Of a DNA stretch of 36,444 bases, positions 10,211-19,729 are shown piece after piece. A program made the translations under genes and the position numbers. Within the stretch, counting starts at the first letter, position 1; each line of letters opens with the position of its first letter. Source of the stretch: Myxococcales bacterium (GTDB lineage Bacteria > Myxococcota_A > Polyangia > Palsa-1104); NCBI GenBank assembly GCA_028287105.1, contig JAQBQH010000404.1, positions 1 through 36,444 on the forward strand, read 5' to 3'. The notes beneath the pieces are model-generated. The model did no database searches and was not told where the DNA came from. It was given only the letters and a program-made list of their open reading frames with translations.

Positions 10211-11205
10211 ACGTGCGCGGGGCTGCGGTCCAGAGCGGTCTGGCGGCACTCGGTCTCGTCGTCGCCTACACCACGTGGCAGCGCGATCCGGAGCGCGCGC
10301 CGGGCGAAGTCACCGTCGTCGACGTCAACAAGGGCGACGTGCAGAAGATCCGCTTCGACTCGGGCGACGGCAAGTGGGTGGAGCTCGATCGCCGCAAGGA
10401 AGCGCGCGACGAGGATCCGCGCGTCTGGTTGAAAATTTCGCCCGACCTGCAGAAGAAGACGCCGGCGCGCGAGGTGGCGGGCAACGAAGGCGCCGAGCGG
10501 CTGTGGGACAAGTTCGGGCCGCTGCATGCGACGCGCGCGCTCGGGGCGCTCAAGCCGGAGAAGCTGAAGGAGCTCGGCCTCGACGCGGCGAAGAAGAAGC
10601 TGGAGCTGACGGCGCGCGGGGTCAAGCACACCTTCACCGTCGGCAGCTCGCCTACCGGCGTGTCCGATCCCTACGCCAAGGACGACCAGGACGGGCGCGT
10701 CTATGTGCTCGGCGGCGGGGTCGTCGCCGATCTCGAGTCGGCGGGCGTGCGGCTGGTCGATCGAACGCTGCATGGGTTCAAGCCGGGCGACTTCGACGGC
10801 GTGGCGGTCACCGCGGGCGGCAAGACGCGGGCGCTGCAGGTGCCGCCTGCGGAGAATCAGTTCGCGGCCAAGCTGGTCAGCGCCAAGAGCGGCAAGCCCG
10901 ACGAGATGGCCAAGAACTGGCACGACAAGCTCTGGCGCTCGATGGTGACCGAGGTGCTCGGCAAGGGCGAGGCGCCCGAACGTGGCACGCCGGAAATCGG
11001 ATGCAAGGTCGAGTACACCTGGCGCGGCAAGCAGAAGGGCTTCCTCGAGGTCGGGCGGCTCATGCCGTCGCAGACCTTGTCGACCTCGACGACGCCGATG
11101 GCCGAGACCTGGGCTCGCAGCGAGCACACGTCGGGCTGGGTGAAGATGCCGGGCAACGCCGACGACGTCCTCAAGGAGTGCACGAAGATCGCTTCCGGCG
11201 AGTAG
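10207..11205 (+). CDS. DUF4340-like protein of the Gld-type ABC operon
   Basis: A 332-residue protein with one N-terminal membrane anchor (AAVQSGLAALGLVVAYTTW) and a large, probably extracytoplasmic domain. Proteins with DUF4340 repeats are the usual fourth partner after GldG-like proteins; the pattern VVDVNKGDVQKIRFDSGDGKWVEL followed by an LGL segment (KELGLDAAKKKLELT) and a hydrophilic repeat-like region fits this, although I infer the family mainly from position and pattern. The gene overlaps the GldG-like gene by 4 nt (ATGA). Its job is probably to form the outer part of the complex. Molecular function is not known. Confidence 0.72.
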   Translation: MNVRGAAVQSGLAALGLVVAYTTWQRDPERAPGEVTVVDVNKGDVQKIRFDSGDGKWVELDRRKEARDEDPRVWLKISPDLQKKTPAREVAGNEGAERLWDKFGPLHATRALGALKPEKLKELGLDAAKKKLELTARGVKHTFTVGSSPTGVSDPYAKDDQDGRVYVLGGGVVADLESAGVRLVDRTLHGFKPGDFDGVAVTAGGKTRALQVPPAENQFAAKLVSAKSGKPDEMAKNWHDKLWRSMVTEVLGKGEAPERGTPEIGCKVEYTWRGKQKGFLEVGRLMPSQTLSTSTTPMAETWARSEHTSGWVKMPGNADDVLKECTKIASGE

Positions 11206-11211
11206 CGGCGG

Positions 11212-11667
11212 ATGAAGCTCGCTGGCGCCGCGGCGACGCTCTTGCCGAAGTATCGGCAGATGCGCGAGCTGCGCCGGCAAGCGGCCCGTGACGCCGACGC
11301 CGAGGGGCGGGCGGTGCTGAGGGCATTCGCGGCGGCCTGGCCGGGCGGGCTCAAGGAGCTCGATACCTTGCCTGGCGACGAGATCGAGCGCCGCCTCGAG
11401 GCGTGCGAGACCGGCGACGACGCGCCCTGGATGGCGTGGATGGCGCGCTACCACGAGCTTGCGCGCGCGGCGCTGGCCATCCGCCGCGGCGAGGTCGACC
11501 AGGCGGCCGTCGACGCCGCGTTCGTGCAGGCGGTCAAGAAGCCCAACCACGGACGCATCAACGTCGCCGTCTTCGCGCAGCTGGGGCGCGAGTTCGGCGC
11601 CGAGCCGGGCGCCATCTGGGACGCCCTGTTTCCGCCGCGCGGCAAGAGCCGGCGCGACTACCGCTGA
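11212..11667 (+). CDS. hypothetical protein
   Basis: A 151-residue soluble, mostly helical protein; I do not recognise the family. The N-terminus (KYRQMRELRRQAARDADAEG) is an amphipathic helix, a region with clustered Trp (AAWPGG, PWMAWMARY) follows, and the C-terminus has a basic RGKSRRDYR end. There is no signal peptide or membrane helix. It starts 6 nt after the DUF4340-like gene and may be the last gene of that operon, which is the only hint about its role. Confidence 0.65.
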   Translation: MKLAGAAATLLPKYRQMRELRRQAARDADAEGRAVLRAFAAAWPGGLKELDTLPGDEIERRLEACETGDDAPWMAWMARYHELARAALAIRRGEVDQAAVDAAFVQAVKKPNHGRINVAVFAQLGREFGAEPGAIWDALFPPRGKSRRDYR

Positions 11668-11669
11668 TG

Positions 11670-11678
11670 TGGTAAGAG
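11670..11678 (+). promoter_or_regulatory. extended -10 element before sspB
   Basis: TG-G-TAAGAG (11670-11678) fits an extended -10; TAAGAG is close to the TAAGGG of the Myxococcus vegA promoter. It ends 6 nt before the GTG at 11685. No good -35 is visible. The 13-mer TAAGAGTTGCGCG starting at 11673 recurs upstream of fusA. Confidence 0.4.
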
Positions 11679-11684
11679 TTGCGC

Positions 11685-12131
11685 GTGGACGGGAAGGCAC
11701 CGCCCTCGAAGAAAGAGGTCATGTTGGCCCTCCTCGAGAGGGCAGAGGCGCGAGTGCATCTCGATGCACGGCGTCCTGGCGTGAGGCTGCCGCCGCGTTT
11801 CCTCAGTGAGGCGCACCTGCGCCTCGACTACGGCTACGGCTTTGCGCCGCCCATTCCGGATCTCGAGATCGGCGACGACGGCATCAGCGCGACGTTGTCG
11901 TTCAGCCGCGTGCCATTTCCGACGTTCATTCCGTGGACGGCGGTTTATCTGATCGCGGACTTCGACGGCAGTGGCGCCATCTGGCAGGAAGACATCCCGA
12001 GCGACCTCAAGCTGACCGCGCCGCCCGACGGCGCCGAGGGTGCACCGGGGCTGAAGACGCCGCCGCCCGAGGACAAGCCGCCCGAGCCGCCCAAGAAGCC
12101 GCGGCCCTCGCATCTGAAGCTGGTCAAGTAG
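11685..12131 (+). CDS. sspB: SspB-type ClpXP specificity-enhancing adaptor
   Basis: A 148-residue adaptor that would deliver SsrA-tagged and other substrates to the ClpXP protease. The N-terminal domain (about residues 1-95) follows the SspB pattern: PSKKEVMLALLERA, VHLDARRPGVRLP, DLEIGDDGISATLSF, PFPTFIPWTAVYLI. A Pro/Lys/Glu-rich linker follows (about 105-138). The last residues RPSHLKLVK match the XB peptide at the end of E. coli SspB (RPALRVVK), which docks on the ClpX zinc-binding domain. The GTG at 11685 was chosen for its spacing from the -10; an in-frame TTG at 11679 would add two residues. It is tail to tail with the acyl-CoA dehydrogenase gene. The two-domain match makes the call fairly firm. 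Confidence 0.85.
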   Translation: MDGKAPPSKKEVMLALLERAEARVHLDARRPGVRLPPRFLSEAHLRLDYGYGFAPPIPDLEIGDDGISATLSFSRVPFPTFIPWTAVYLIADFDGSGAIWQEDIPSDLKLTAPPDGAEGAPGLKTPPPEDKPPEPPKKPRPSHLKLVK

Positions 12132-12161
12132 CCTCACGACGCGGGGCCGACGGCGGGCGGG

Positions 12162-13322
<1,161 letters not shown>

Positions 13323-13339
13323 GGGTCCTCCGAAAAAAC

Positions 13340-13353
13340 TGAATGGTCATTCA
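13340..13353. promoter_or_regulatory. inverted repeat, candidate FadR/TetR-type operator
   Basis: TGAATG-GT-CATTCA is a perfect 6-bp inverted repeat. The half-sites equal those of the Bacillus subtilis FadR operator (TGAATGANTANTCATTCA), although the spacing is shorter. It lies 17 nt before the acyl-CoA dehydrogenase ATG and about 13 nt downstream of a perfect minus-strand -35 TTGACA (13372-13367), so a bound repressor would block that promoter. No TetR regulator gene is present in the window. Confidence 0.5.
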
Positions 13354-13355
13354 TT

Positions 13356-13385
13356 TTGCGAGGAGGTGTCAAGAGGTGGTACAGT
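13356..13385 (+). promoter_or_regulatory. promoter of Ser/Thr kinase gene
   Basis: TTGCGA (13356-13361), 18-nt spacer and TACAGT (13380-13385) preceded by TG-G (extended -10). The start GTG is 16 nt downstream, giving a leader of about 10 nt. It overlaps the opposing acyl-CoA dehydrogenase promoter region. Confidence 0.45.
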
Positions 13386-13401
13386 TCCGCCCGGGGATTC
13401 C

Positions 13402-15381
<1,980 letters not shown>

Positions 15382-15409
15382 CCTTCAGCGCCCCGCTGAC
15401 CTGAAAGAC

Positions 15410-15462
15410 GCTGCGCAACTACGCGGCCGTCATCGTTCGGCGGCCGCGTAGCCGGGCGCAGC
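15410..15462. terminator. long hairpin between convergent genes
   Basis: An 11-bp perfect stem CTACGCGGCCG (15419-15429) / CGGCCGCGTAG (15441-15451) with an 11-nt loop, extended by an outer 7-bp stem GCTGCGC (15410-15416) / GCGCAGC (15456-15462). It lies between the convergent kinase and Gln-rich genes, so a bidirectional terminator or transcript-end protector is likely. There is no U-tract on either strand, so it is not a classical intrinsic terminator. Confidence 0.5.
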
Positions 15463-15471
15463 CACTACACG

Positions 15472-15633
15472 CTACTTGCGTTCCTGCTGCTGCGACGACG
15501 GGACCTGCTGGCCGCTCTTCTGCTGACCGCCCTGCGACTCGCGATCCTCGGGACGCCGCGGCTGCGCCTGACGGTCATTCTGCTGCTGATTTCCCTGCTG
15601 GTTACCCTGCTGCTTCTTGTTGTCCGGATTCAT
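15472..15633 (-). CDS. small Gln-rich hydrophilic protein
   Basis: A 53-residue protein (MNPDNKKQQGNQQGNQQQ...) that is extremely rich in Gln, Asn, Gly, Arg and Ser and has no hydrophobic core, so it is probably disordered. The ATG at 15633 was chosen because a strong Shine-Dalgarno GGAGG lies 7 nt upstream; the frame remains open further upstream, but that part is Arg/Pro-rich and overlaps the next gene. It stands 76 nt downstream of the 71-residue membrane protein gene and might be a separate unit. I do not recognise it; composition recalls small Gln/Gly-rich stress-related proteins, but that is only a resemblance. Confidence 0.55.
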   Translation of the reverse strand: MNPDNKKQQGNQQGNQQQNDRQAQPRRPEDRESQGGQQKSGQQVPSSQQQERK

Positions 15634-15709
15634 TCGCGTACCTCCTGCACGACGAAGGTAGGCTCTTGGACGTATTTGCGAGAGACGACCGCGACGGATC
15701 GCGGCGGCC

Positions 15710-15925
15710 CTACCGCTCGCTCGACGGGGGACCGTCCGCTGGCGCGTCGCCCGACGGTGCGCCGCCGGATTGCGCGCGCGCGGCGCGACGGGCGGCGCGG
15801 GCGGCCTCTTTTTCCTTCTGCGCGGCGAAGGCGTCACGCGCGGCGCGACCGCCGAGGATGAAGCCGATGACGATGCCGATGATGAGGATGGCGGGGATGT
15901 AGATGAAGTGCGCGGTCGTGGGCAT
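15710..15925 (-). CDS. small single-pass membrane protein at the ccm locus
   Basis: A 71-residue protein with one N-terminal membrane helix (HFIYIPAILIIGIVIGFILGG, about 6-26), then a basic, Ala/Arg/Lys-rich helix ([23 protein letters not shown]) and a Gly/Pro/Ser-rich tail. It starts 15 nt after the stop of the CcmD-like gene and is probably co-transcribed with the ccm genes. I do not recognise a named family. Its plan (helix plus charged cytoplasmic helix) is like CcmD, so it may be a second small subunit of the heme exporter or a downstream passenger. Confidence 0.65.
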   Translation of the reverse strand: MPTTAHFIYIPAILIIGIVIGFILGGRAARDAFAAQKEKEAARAARRAARAQSGGAPSGDAPADGPPSSER

Positions 15926-15940
15926 GGAAGCTCGTCGGCC

Positions 15941-16210
15941 CTATCGCGCCAGCTTCTTCTTGAGCTCGTCGACCTCGTCCTCGAGGCGGCGCGCGCGCCG
16001 GGCGACCGACGCCACCCAGACCACCATGGCGAAGCAGATGAAGCCGTAGGCGGCGCCGACCAGGCGCGAGCCCGGGATGCTTTCGCCCGACTGCATCATG
16101 TCGCCGTTGACCGCCTCGAACCCCTCGGCGTCCTTCTTGGGAGCCTCTTGTGCCAGCGCCGCGCCGCCGAGGAAGAATGCGAAAAACAGGATTACGAAAA
16201 TTCGTTTCAT
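15941..16210 (-). CDS. ccmD: CcmD-like protein
   Basis: An 89-residue small membrane protein. It begins with a signal-peptide-like helix (RIFVILFFAFFLGGAALAQ), a short polar loop, then a second helix (LVGAAYGFICFAMVVWVASVARRARRLE) followed by a charged coiled-coil tail (DEVDELKKKLAR). The second half has the layout of the CcmD_alt family; CcmD holds CcmC and CcmE together in heme export. The ATG at 16210 lies one base after the ccmC stop. The position directly after ccmC supports the assignment, which rests on pattern and context rather than on strong sequence identity. Confidence 0.75.
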   Translation of the reverse strand: MKRIFVILFFAFFLGGAALAQEAPKKDAEGFEAVNGDMMQSGESIPGSRLVGAAYGFICFAMVVWVASVARRARRLEDEVDELKKKLAR

Positions 16211-16211
16211 A

Positions 16212-16889
16212 TCAGTTTTCCAATCCGGCATCTTCGGCCTCGATGTGCAGCTCGTCGACGCGCGCGCGCGCCCGCTCGAGCGCCATGCGCATTTCCAGGA
16301 GCGCGATGTAGAGGATGGTGAAGGTGAGCATGGAGAAGGCGAACGGAATGCCCATGCCGCGCCCGAGGCTCGACACCACCGTCGTCTTGGGATGGATCGT
16401 GCGCCAGATGCTGACCGAGAAGTAGATGAGCGGCACGTCGGCGGCGCCGAACAGCGCCAGGCCGGCGCACAGCTTGCGCGAGCCGGGACCGCCGTAGCGA
16501 CGGGCGAAGAGATAGGCGATGAAGATGATGAAGAGCAGCAGCGCCGTGGTGAGCCGCACGTCCCACACCCAGTAGACGCCCCACGCCTTGCGTCCCCACA
16601 AGGGACCGGTCACGAGCATGCAGCTGCCGAAGAGCACCGTGAGCTCGGCCGCGCTCACGGCCAGGCGATCGCCGGCCTCCGAGCTCTTGAAGAGGTACAT
16701 CGCCGACCCAGCGGCGCAGACGAACGCCGAGAGGAAGCAGATCCAGGCCGACGGCACGTGGTAGTAGAAGATTTTTTGCACCAGACCCATCGTCGTCTCG
16801 CGCGGGGCGGACAGGATGAGCTGCGGTGCGGCCAGGAGGCCGAGCGCGGCCAGGGCGACAACGACGAGGAACCAGGGGCGTAGCTTCAT
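16212..16889 (-). CDS. ccmC: heme exporter subunit CcmC
   Basis: A 225-residue integral membrane protein of cytochrome c maturation System I, which binds heme and loads it onto CcmE outside the membrane. Six hydrophobic segments are visible. The WWD domain signature WGVYWVWDVRLTT is present between the conserved heme-ligand histidines (one in KIFYYHVPSAW, one in IWRTIHPKTTV). Length is close to normal for the family. The ATG overlaps the ccmB stop by 4 nt, and the gene sits in the order ccmA-B-C-D. It is one of the clearest calls in the window. Confidence 0.96.
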   Translation of the reverse strand: MKLRPWFLVVVALAALGLLAAPQLILSAPRETTMGLVQKIFYYHVPSAWICFLSAFVCAAGSAMYLFKSSEAGDRLAVSAAELTVLFGSCMLVTGPLWGRKAWGVYWVWDVRLTTALLLFIIFIAYLFARRYGGPGSRKLCAGLALFGAADVPLIYFSVSIWRTIHPKTTVVSSLGRGMGIPFAFSMLTFTILYIALLEMRMALERARARVDELHIEAEDAGLEN

Positions 16890-17563
16890 GCGTCACCTGC
16901 GACGAGCGGTTCGAAGACCCATACGCCGAGCGAGACGAACACGGCGTCGAACACCAACAAGAACTTGAGCCAGAAGGCGGCCACCGCCGGGTCGGCCGCG
17001 GTCAGGAGCGCGACCGTGCCGCGCGTGCCGGCGATGAGCACCGGCACGACGATGGGATAGACCAGCAGCGGCAGGAGGACGTCACGCGAGCGCGCGCGGC
17101 CGAGCGAGGCGCCGAACAGCGCGGCGACGGCGGCGAAGCCGGCCGTGCCGAGGAGCAGGAGCGCCACCAGCGTGCCGAAGTGGGTGACCGTGACGCCGAA
17201 GAGCAAGGAGACGAGCAACAGCGACACCGCCTCGACGATGACCATGAGCAGCGAGATGGCGACGAGCTTGGAGATGTAGAGCGCCGAGCGCGGCACGGGC
17301 GAGAGCAGCAGCGCGCGCATGGTGTCGCCCTCGCGCTCGCGTTCGAAGGCGCGCGAGATGCCGACGGTGCCGGCGAGCGCGATCGCGACCCACAGGACTC
17401 CGGCGGCGACGTCGACCGTCGGCTTGGGCCCGCCGAGGAAGGCGAAGCAGAAGATCAAGAGCACGACCACGGCGAAGAAGATCGTCGCGTAGACCAGCTC
17501 CTTGGCGCGCAGCTCGACGACCACGTCCTTCCACAAGAGGAGGTAGATCGAGCGCATCGTCAC
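16886..17563 (-). CDS. ccmB: heme exporter permease CcmB
   Basis: A 225-residue membrane protein that pairs with CcmA as an ABC transporter; the complex drives release of holo-CcmE. The N-terminus (LLWKDVVVELRAKELVYATIFFAVVVLLIF) and the motif RAFEREREGDTMRALLLSPVPRSALY are typical CcmB signatures, followed by several helices. The start is GTG at 17563, overlapping the ccmA stop by 4 nt (GTGA); an ATG two codons later (17557) is an alternative. The 3' end overlaps ccmC by 4 nt. Confidence 0.95.
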   Translation of the reverse strand: MTMRSIYLLLWKDVVVELRAKELVYATIFFAVVVLLIFCFAFLGGPKPTVDVAAGVLWVAIALAGTVGISRAFEREREGDTMRALLLSPVPRSALYISKLVAISLLMVIVEAVSLLLVSLLFGVTVTHFGTLVALLLLGTAGFAAVAALFGASLGRARSRDVLLPLLVYPIVVPVLIAGTRGTVALLTAADPAVAAFWLKFLLVFDAVFVSLGVWVFEPLVAGDA

Positions 17564-18267
17564 GATTGTACCGCCGCGCGATAGACATCGGCCAGCGCCG
17601 ACGTCGAGCGTGCCGCCGGCGCCGGGCCGTCGTGCGCCACGCGGCCGCGCGCCAGCACGACGACGCGATCGATGAGCGACGCCACGGCGTCGAAGTCGTG
17701 CGTGACCACGACCATGATGACGCCGCGGGCGCGCTCCTCCGCCAGGAGCTCCGACAGCAGCACCACGCCGCTGCGATCGAGGCCCGTGAACGGCTCGTCG
17801 GCGAGGAGGAGCCGCGGCTGATGGACGAGCGCGCGCGCCACCGCCAGGCGCTGCATCATGCCGCGCGAATAGGTGCGCGCCGGACGCGAGGCGGCGTCGA
17901 CCAGGCCGACCCGCTCGAGCAGCGCCGCCGCCGCGCCGCGCGCATTGTCGACGCCGTAGAGGCGGGCGAAGAACTCGAGGTTCTCCTTGCCGGTGAGGTC
18001 GCCATAGCAGAGCGACTCGTGGGCGATGACGCCGATGGAGCCGCGCAGCGCGTCGTCCTGCACGTCGGCATCGCCGTAGCGGACCTGGCCGCTCGTCGGT
18101 GACACCAGCGTTGACAAGATGCCCACGAGCGTCGACTTGCCGGCGCCGTTGGGCCCGAGCAGCGCCGTCGCCTCACCGGCGCGCAGTGTCAGATCGACGC
18201 CGGCCAGCGCGCGTTGGCGGCCGTAGACTTTCGTCAGGCCGCGCGCGTCGACGGCGTCGAAGCTCAT
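17560..18267 (-). CDS. ccmA: heme exporter ATP-binding protein CcmA
   Basis: A 235-residue ATPase of the CcmAB complex. Walker A is GPNGAGKST, the signature region is YSRGMMQRLAVARAL, Walker B is LLLADEPFTGLD, and the switch His lies in VVVTHDFD. The YSRGMMQR form and the GDLTGKENLEFFARLYGV segment fit CcmA better than generic ABC proteins, and the neighbours ccmB and ccmC settle the call. The gene follows the Ig-like protein gene by 13 nt and overlaps ccmB by 4 nt. Confidence 0.95.
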   Translation of the reverse strand: MSFDAVDARGLTKVYGRQRALAGVDLTLRAGEATALLGPNGAGKSTLVGILSTLVSPTSGQVRYGDADVQDDALRGSIGVIAHESLCYGDLTGKENLEFFARLYGVDNARGAAAALLERVGLVDAASRPARTYSRGMMQRLAVARALVHQPRLLLADEPFTGLDRSGVVLLSELLAEERARGVIMVVVTHDFDAVASLIDRVVVLARGRVAHDGPAPAARSTSALADVYRAAVQS

Positions 18268-18280
18268 GGCGGGGCCGACC

Positions 18281-19729
18281 TCACCGCGCGACCTCGTCGA
18301 GCTCCCGATAGACGCGCACCAGCTTCGCCATCAGGTCCTGGCGCTTGCGCTCGCGCTTGGCCTCCTCGGCGCCCGACTTGTCGATGGCGGCGAGCTGACC
18401 GAGGAGCTGATCCTTCTGCTGCTCGAGCTTGTCGCGATCGGTGCGCATGCTCGGCCCGCGCGACGCGTAGACGAAGAAGCCGAGGAGGATCGACAGCGCC
18501 ACCACGACCGCCAGGTAGCGCCAGGTGGCGTCCGAATGGGGCAGCCCGCGGAAGTGCAATTCGATCGACTCGCCCGCCTTGGGACCGGGGCCGCGATAGA
18601 GCATCAGCTTGCGCCCCTGGAGCTCGCGCTCTTCGGAGGCCAGGCCCGTCCCCTCGACGGTCATGCCGTCGATCTTCTCGGTCACCATCGCCAGCTCGTC
18701 GAAGCCGACCGGCGTGTTCTGCGAGAGGTCCAGCTCGCCGCCGTCGTAGGCGAGCGCGAACATCACCTGCAGCTCGGTATCACCGGGAGCGATCGTCGAC
18801 TTGAGCACGGCCTCGTGGCCAGCGACGGTAAAGCCGGGTGGATTCTGCGGACCAGCCTGCGCCGAGAGCGCGTGCGCCGGCAGCGGCAGATGAAGCCCGT
18901 TGGGTCCGGGATCGATGGCGCTGGTGCCGCTGTTCATGAGACGCATCACCTCGACGACCTGCACGACGTCGTCGGTGATCTCGAAGATGAAGTGCGAGCC
19001 GGGACCGATGCGGAGCTTCGAGATGTCCTTGGAGACCGGGCGCACGTCGATGCTGATGCGCGACCCGAGGTTCTCCTTCATCTTGAATGGCTTGGAGGCG
19101 AACTTCGCGCCGTCCTTGATGACCTCGGCGAGGTAGCCCGACGTCGGCTTCGAGTCGAGCCCGGTGAACTTCGCTTCGCCCTCGTCGTTGGTCTTGGCCC
19201 TGGTCTCGCGCACCGACTCTTCGCCCGCGCGCGCCATGCCGAGAAGGACCTCGAGCCCCTTTTCGGGCGTGCCCCCTTCTCCGACCGCCTTGACGATGAG
19301 CGTTCCGGCGGGGACCTGCTTGTCGGGCCGGGCGGCGCCATCGGTCGCGCCACCTTGCGGCGCGAACACCAGCATCACGCGCACGCCCATGTCGCCGGGC
19401 AGCTCGATCGGTTGCGACGCCAGCTCCTCGACGCCGTCGGTGGCCTTGGCCATATAGGGGCCCGGGCCACTGAGCTTCGAGAAGGTGGCGCGCCCCTCTT
19501 CATCGGTCTTCTGGATGATCGGCGGCGATTTGCCGTCGGTGAGCCCGACGTCGATCCCGACCATGCGGTTCGACAGCTCGCCGCGGATCAAGCGCACCGT
19601 CACCGTCTTGGGCGGCACCTTCGGATCGGGCCGCGGAATCCCCGACATCTTCGACGGGTCCACCATCATCGGCTGCGCCAACGCCACCGACGACACCAAC
19701 ATCATCATCAACCACGCTGCACGCTTCAC
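18281..19729 (-). CDS. exported protein with Ig/transthyretin-like domains and C-terminal membrane anchor
   Basis: A 482-residue protein inside the ccm operon. The GTG at 19729 was chosen because GGAGG lies 7 nt upstream, a clean signal peptide follows (WLMMMLVSSVALAQ) and the GTG overlaps the upstream stop by 4 nt. The mature part contains at least two carboxypeptidase-regulatory/transthyretin-like beta modules (KTDEEGRATFSKL and KTNDEGEAKFTGL are parallel motifs), a third beta-rich part, one membrane helix (YLAVVVALSILLGFFVYASR) near residue 420 and a C-terminal coiled coil rich in Glu, Lys, Asp and Arg in the cytoplasm. No enzyme motif is seen. Its place between ccmI-like and ccmA suggests a scaffold role in cytochrome c maturation, which is inference. 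Confidence 0.72.
   Translation of the reverse strand: MKRAAWLMMMLVSSVALAQPMMVDPSKMSGIPRPDPKVPPKTVTVRLIRGELSNRMVGIDVGLTDGKSPPIIQKTDEEGRATFSKLSGPGPYMAKATDGVEELASQPIELPGDMGVRVMLVFAPQGGATDGAARPDKQVPAGTLIVKAVGEGGTPEKGLEVLLGMARAGEESVRETRAKTNDEGEAKFTGLDSKPTSGYLAEVIKDGAKFASKPFKMKENLGSRISIDVRPVSKDISKLRIGPGSHFIFEITDDVVQVVEVMRLMNSGTSAIDPGPNGLHLPLPAHALSAQAGPQNPPGFTVAGHEAVLKSTIAPGDTELQVMFALAYDGGELDLSQNTPVGFDELAMVTEKIDGMTVEGTGLASEERELQGRKLMLYRGPGPKAGESIELHFRGLPHSDATWRYLAVVVALSILLGFFVYASRGPSMRTDRDKLEQQKDQLLGQLAAIDKSGAEEAKRERKRQDLMAKLVRVYRELDEVAR

Noticed and set aside
6688-11205. gliding motility assignment for the ABC operon
   Set aside because: Similar GldA/F/G-like clusters occur in non-gliding bacteria and no gliding-specific gene (GldJ, GldK-N, AglRQS) is in the window.
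15689-15704. CCGCGA-CGGA-TCGCGG hairpin between the two small genes downstream of ccmD
   Set aside because: Six-bp stem, no U-tract; too short and too likely by chance in GC-rich DNA to call a terminator.
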